Below, in pieces: positions 11,372-12,411 of a stretch of 12,411 bases of DNA. The notes beneath the pieces were generated by a model. It was not told the DNA's origin. It was given only the letters and a program-made list of their open reading frames with translations, and made no database searches. The position numbers were made by a program, and so were the translations under genes. How positions within the stretch are numbered: the stretch's first letter is position 1; each line of letters begins with the position of its first letter. Origin of the DNA: VRUE01 sp040901495 (GTDB lineage Bacteria; Actinomycetota; Thermoleophilia; Solirubrobacterales; 70-9); contig JBBDYO010000078.1 in assembly GCA_040901495.1 (NCBI GenBank), forward strand, positions 1-12,411, read 5' to 3'.

Positions 11372-12286
11372 GTGAACCTCCCGCTCGCCCACGTCGCCGG
11401 CTCGTTCGTGCCGCTCGAGGTGTTCCCCCTCACCGTCGCCGGGGTCCTCTACTGGCACCGGGCGATGGTCCTCTCCTGGGATGGCCGGCCCGTGCCGGTC
11501 TGGCGCCAGGCCTGCTTCGGAGCCGGGCTGGCGACGATCGCGATCGCCCTGTTCAGCCCGATCGGCCACATCTCCGAGGAGCTGGTGCTCGCCCACATGG
11601 GAGAGCACCTTCTGATCGGCGACATCGCCGCCCTGCTCCTTGTCTTGGGACTGACCCGGTCGCTGCTCCAGCCGATCCTCGCGATCCGCATCTTCAACCG
11701 ACTCCAGTTCCTCGCCCACCCACTTGTCGCCTTTCCACTCTGGGCCGGCAACCTCTTCCTTTGGCACATCCCGGCGCTCTACCAGGACGCCTACGGAACC
11801 GCGCCGATCCACGCCTTCGAGCACGTCACCTTCCTCTTCTTCGGATGCCTGATGTGGATGCCGGTGTTTGGCCCGCTGCCGAAGCCGGAGTGGTTCAACT
11901 CCGCGTGGAAGGTCGGCTACGTGGTCGCGGTCCGCTTCACCGGGGCGATCCTTGGCAACGTTCTGATGTGGTCGGGCACCGTCCTCTACCCGATCTATGC
12001 GCCCGGAGAGCGCTTCTGGGGGATCTCGGCCCTGGCCGACCAGAACACGGCGGGAGTGCTGATGATGATCGAGGGGACGTTTCTGATCCTGGGTGTGTTG
12101 GCCTGGACGTTCTTCGAGGTCGCCCGCGAAGGCATCGAGAAGCAGCGGCTGCTCGACCTGGCGCGCGAGCGCGGCGTGCCCCTCGACGAGCGGCGGGCGC
12201 AGCGGGCCGTGGCATCGGGCCACGCCGCACTGCTGGAGGAGCGGCTGATCGCCGCCGGAGATGACCGTGAGCTCGACCGAGCCTAA
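11372..12286 (+). CDS. ctaG: Cytochrome c oxidase assembly factor, CtaG_Caa3 family
   Basis: A 304-residue membrane protein with about seven hydrophobic segments (roughly 12-28, 48-64, 78-95, 115-132, 150-166, 180-202 and 228-248). Conserved histidines sit in HMGEHLLIGD (75, 79), FLWHIPALY (132) and HAFEHVTF (147, 151), as expected for this family, which takes part in building the copper centre of caa3-type oxidase. The C-terminal about 55 residues are a charged cytoplasmic helix with no known role. Oxidase subunit genes are not in the window. The start is a GTG at 11372. The 3' end overlaps the next gene by about 20 bases, suggesting cotranscription. Confidence 0.9.
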   Translation: MNLPLAHVAGSFVPLEVFPLTVAGVLYWHRAMVLSWDGRPVPVWRQACFGAGLATIAIALFSPIGHISEELVLAHMGEHLLIGDIAALLLVLGLTRSLLQPILAIRIFNRLQFLAHPLVAFPLWAGNLFLWHIPALYQDAYGTAPIHAFEHVTFLFFGCLMWMPVFGPLPKPEWFNSAWKVGYVVAVRFTGAILGNVLMWSGTVLYPIYAPGERFWGISALADQNTAGVLMMIEGTFLILGVLAWTFFEVAREGIEKQRLLDLARERGVPLDERRAQRAVASGHAALLEERLIAAGDDRELDRA

Positions 12287-12411
12287 ACAGCGATTGCTGC
12301 TGGCGCTTGTCTTCGTCGTCGGGGCCTCGAGCCTCGGCGCCGAGATCGCGGCGGCGCGGTTGCTGGCGCCCTACTTCGGCGCCTCGACGATCGTCTGGGC
12401 GAACACGATCG
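12267..12411 (+). CDS. Spermidine-synthase-like membrane protein, N-terminus only
   Basis: The gene runs off the window. The first about 48 residues contain a basic start (STEPKQRLLL) and a membrane helix leading to SSLGAEIAAARLLAPYFGAS, which resembles the first segment of fused MFS-like/spermidine-synthase proteins (typically A..L..E..A.RLLAPYFG.S..VW). The aminopropyltransferase domain would lie beyond the window, so the catalytic part is unseen. GTG at 12267 is chosen because GGAG lies six bases before it; the ATG at 12261 directly abuts that GGAG. It overlaps the end of the ctaG-like gene in another frame. Confidence 0.7.
   Translation, partial: MSSTEPKQRLLLALVFVVGASSLGAEIAAARLLAPYFGASTIVWANTI

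Noticed and set aside
10410..12264. Long plus-strand frames over GH15 (10410-11375) and over ctaG in another frame (11341-12264)
   Set aside because: Both are shadows of genes with intact catalytic or metal-binding motifs; their translations are low in recognisable structure.
1..12411. CRISPR arrays, insertion sequences, phage genes, toxin-antitoxin or defence modules
   Set aside because: No regularly spaced repeats, transposase or integrase motifs, terminal inverted repeats or nuclease-type domains were seen on either strand.

Overview
The window looks like ordinary chromosome of a high-GC actinobacterium, most likely class Thermoleophilia (Solirubrobacterales or relatives). The best pointer is the collagen-like protein at the left end: its basic, proline-rich start followed by a membrane segment ending in GGTGYAA is, from memory, typical of that group. 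Very high GC, TTG/GTG starts and apparently leaderless genes with TAnnnT boxes agree. This placement is an inference from gene style only; no rRNA is present.

Layout, left to right. A tRNA-His gene (15-88) faces a collagen-like surface protein with a BclA-type C-terminal domain (134-958, minus). Next comes a copper-type regulatory divergon. csoR (minus) and a VOC/PhnB-like gene downstream of it lie left of a 17-bp palindromic CsoR box at 1904-1920. To the right the box touches the start codon of a SAM methyltransferase gene, which overlaps by one base a membrane methyltransferase of the isoprenylcysteine-carboxylmethyltransferase-like family. A 243-base gap follows (3219-3461). It holds a hairpin whose arm and loop form an almost perfect complement of the 16S rRNA 3' end, a 14-codon frame behind it, and a strong GC-rich hairpin.

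The middle is a cell-envelope section: a secreted SpoIID/LytB-like protein (plus) overlapping tail to tail with an OatA-like acyltransferase-SGNH protein (minus), which is translationally coupled to a secreted SGNH hydrolase gene. A small lipoprotein gene diverges from these. A three-gene minus-strand operon then encodes an ArsR-type regulator, a small winged-helix-like protein and a short-chain dehydrogenase. The right end has a GH15 glucoamylase/trehalase-type enzyme (minus) diverging from a CtaG-type cytochrome oxidase assembly factor (plus), which overlaps the start of a truncated spermidine-synthase-like membrane protein at the window edge.

Three things stand out. (1) The VOC gene has no ATG, GTG or TTG in its frame before codon 47, yet has a textbook Shine-Dalgarno sequence five bases before a CTG codon exactly where the family N-terminus should begin. 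(2) Seven of the eight predicted transcription-unit-leading genes discussed here have a -10-like hexamer, in most cases TAnnnT, ending 7-9 bases before the start codon and no Shine-Dalgarno sequence, so leaderless transcription appears to be the rule. (3) The CsoR box seems to control two methyltransferases rather than a copper pump or chaperone. I found no CRISPR array, insertion sequence, phage gene or obvious transferred island, and no evidence of a new defence system.
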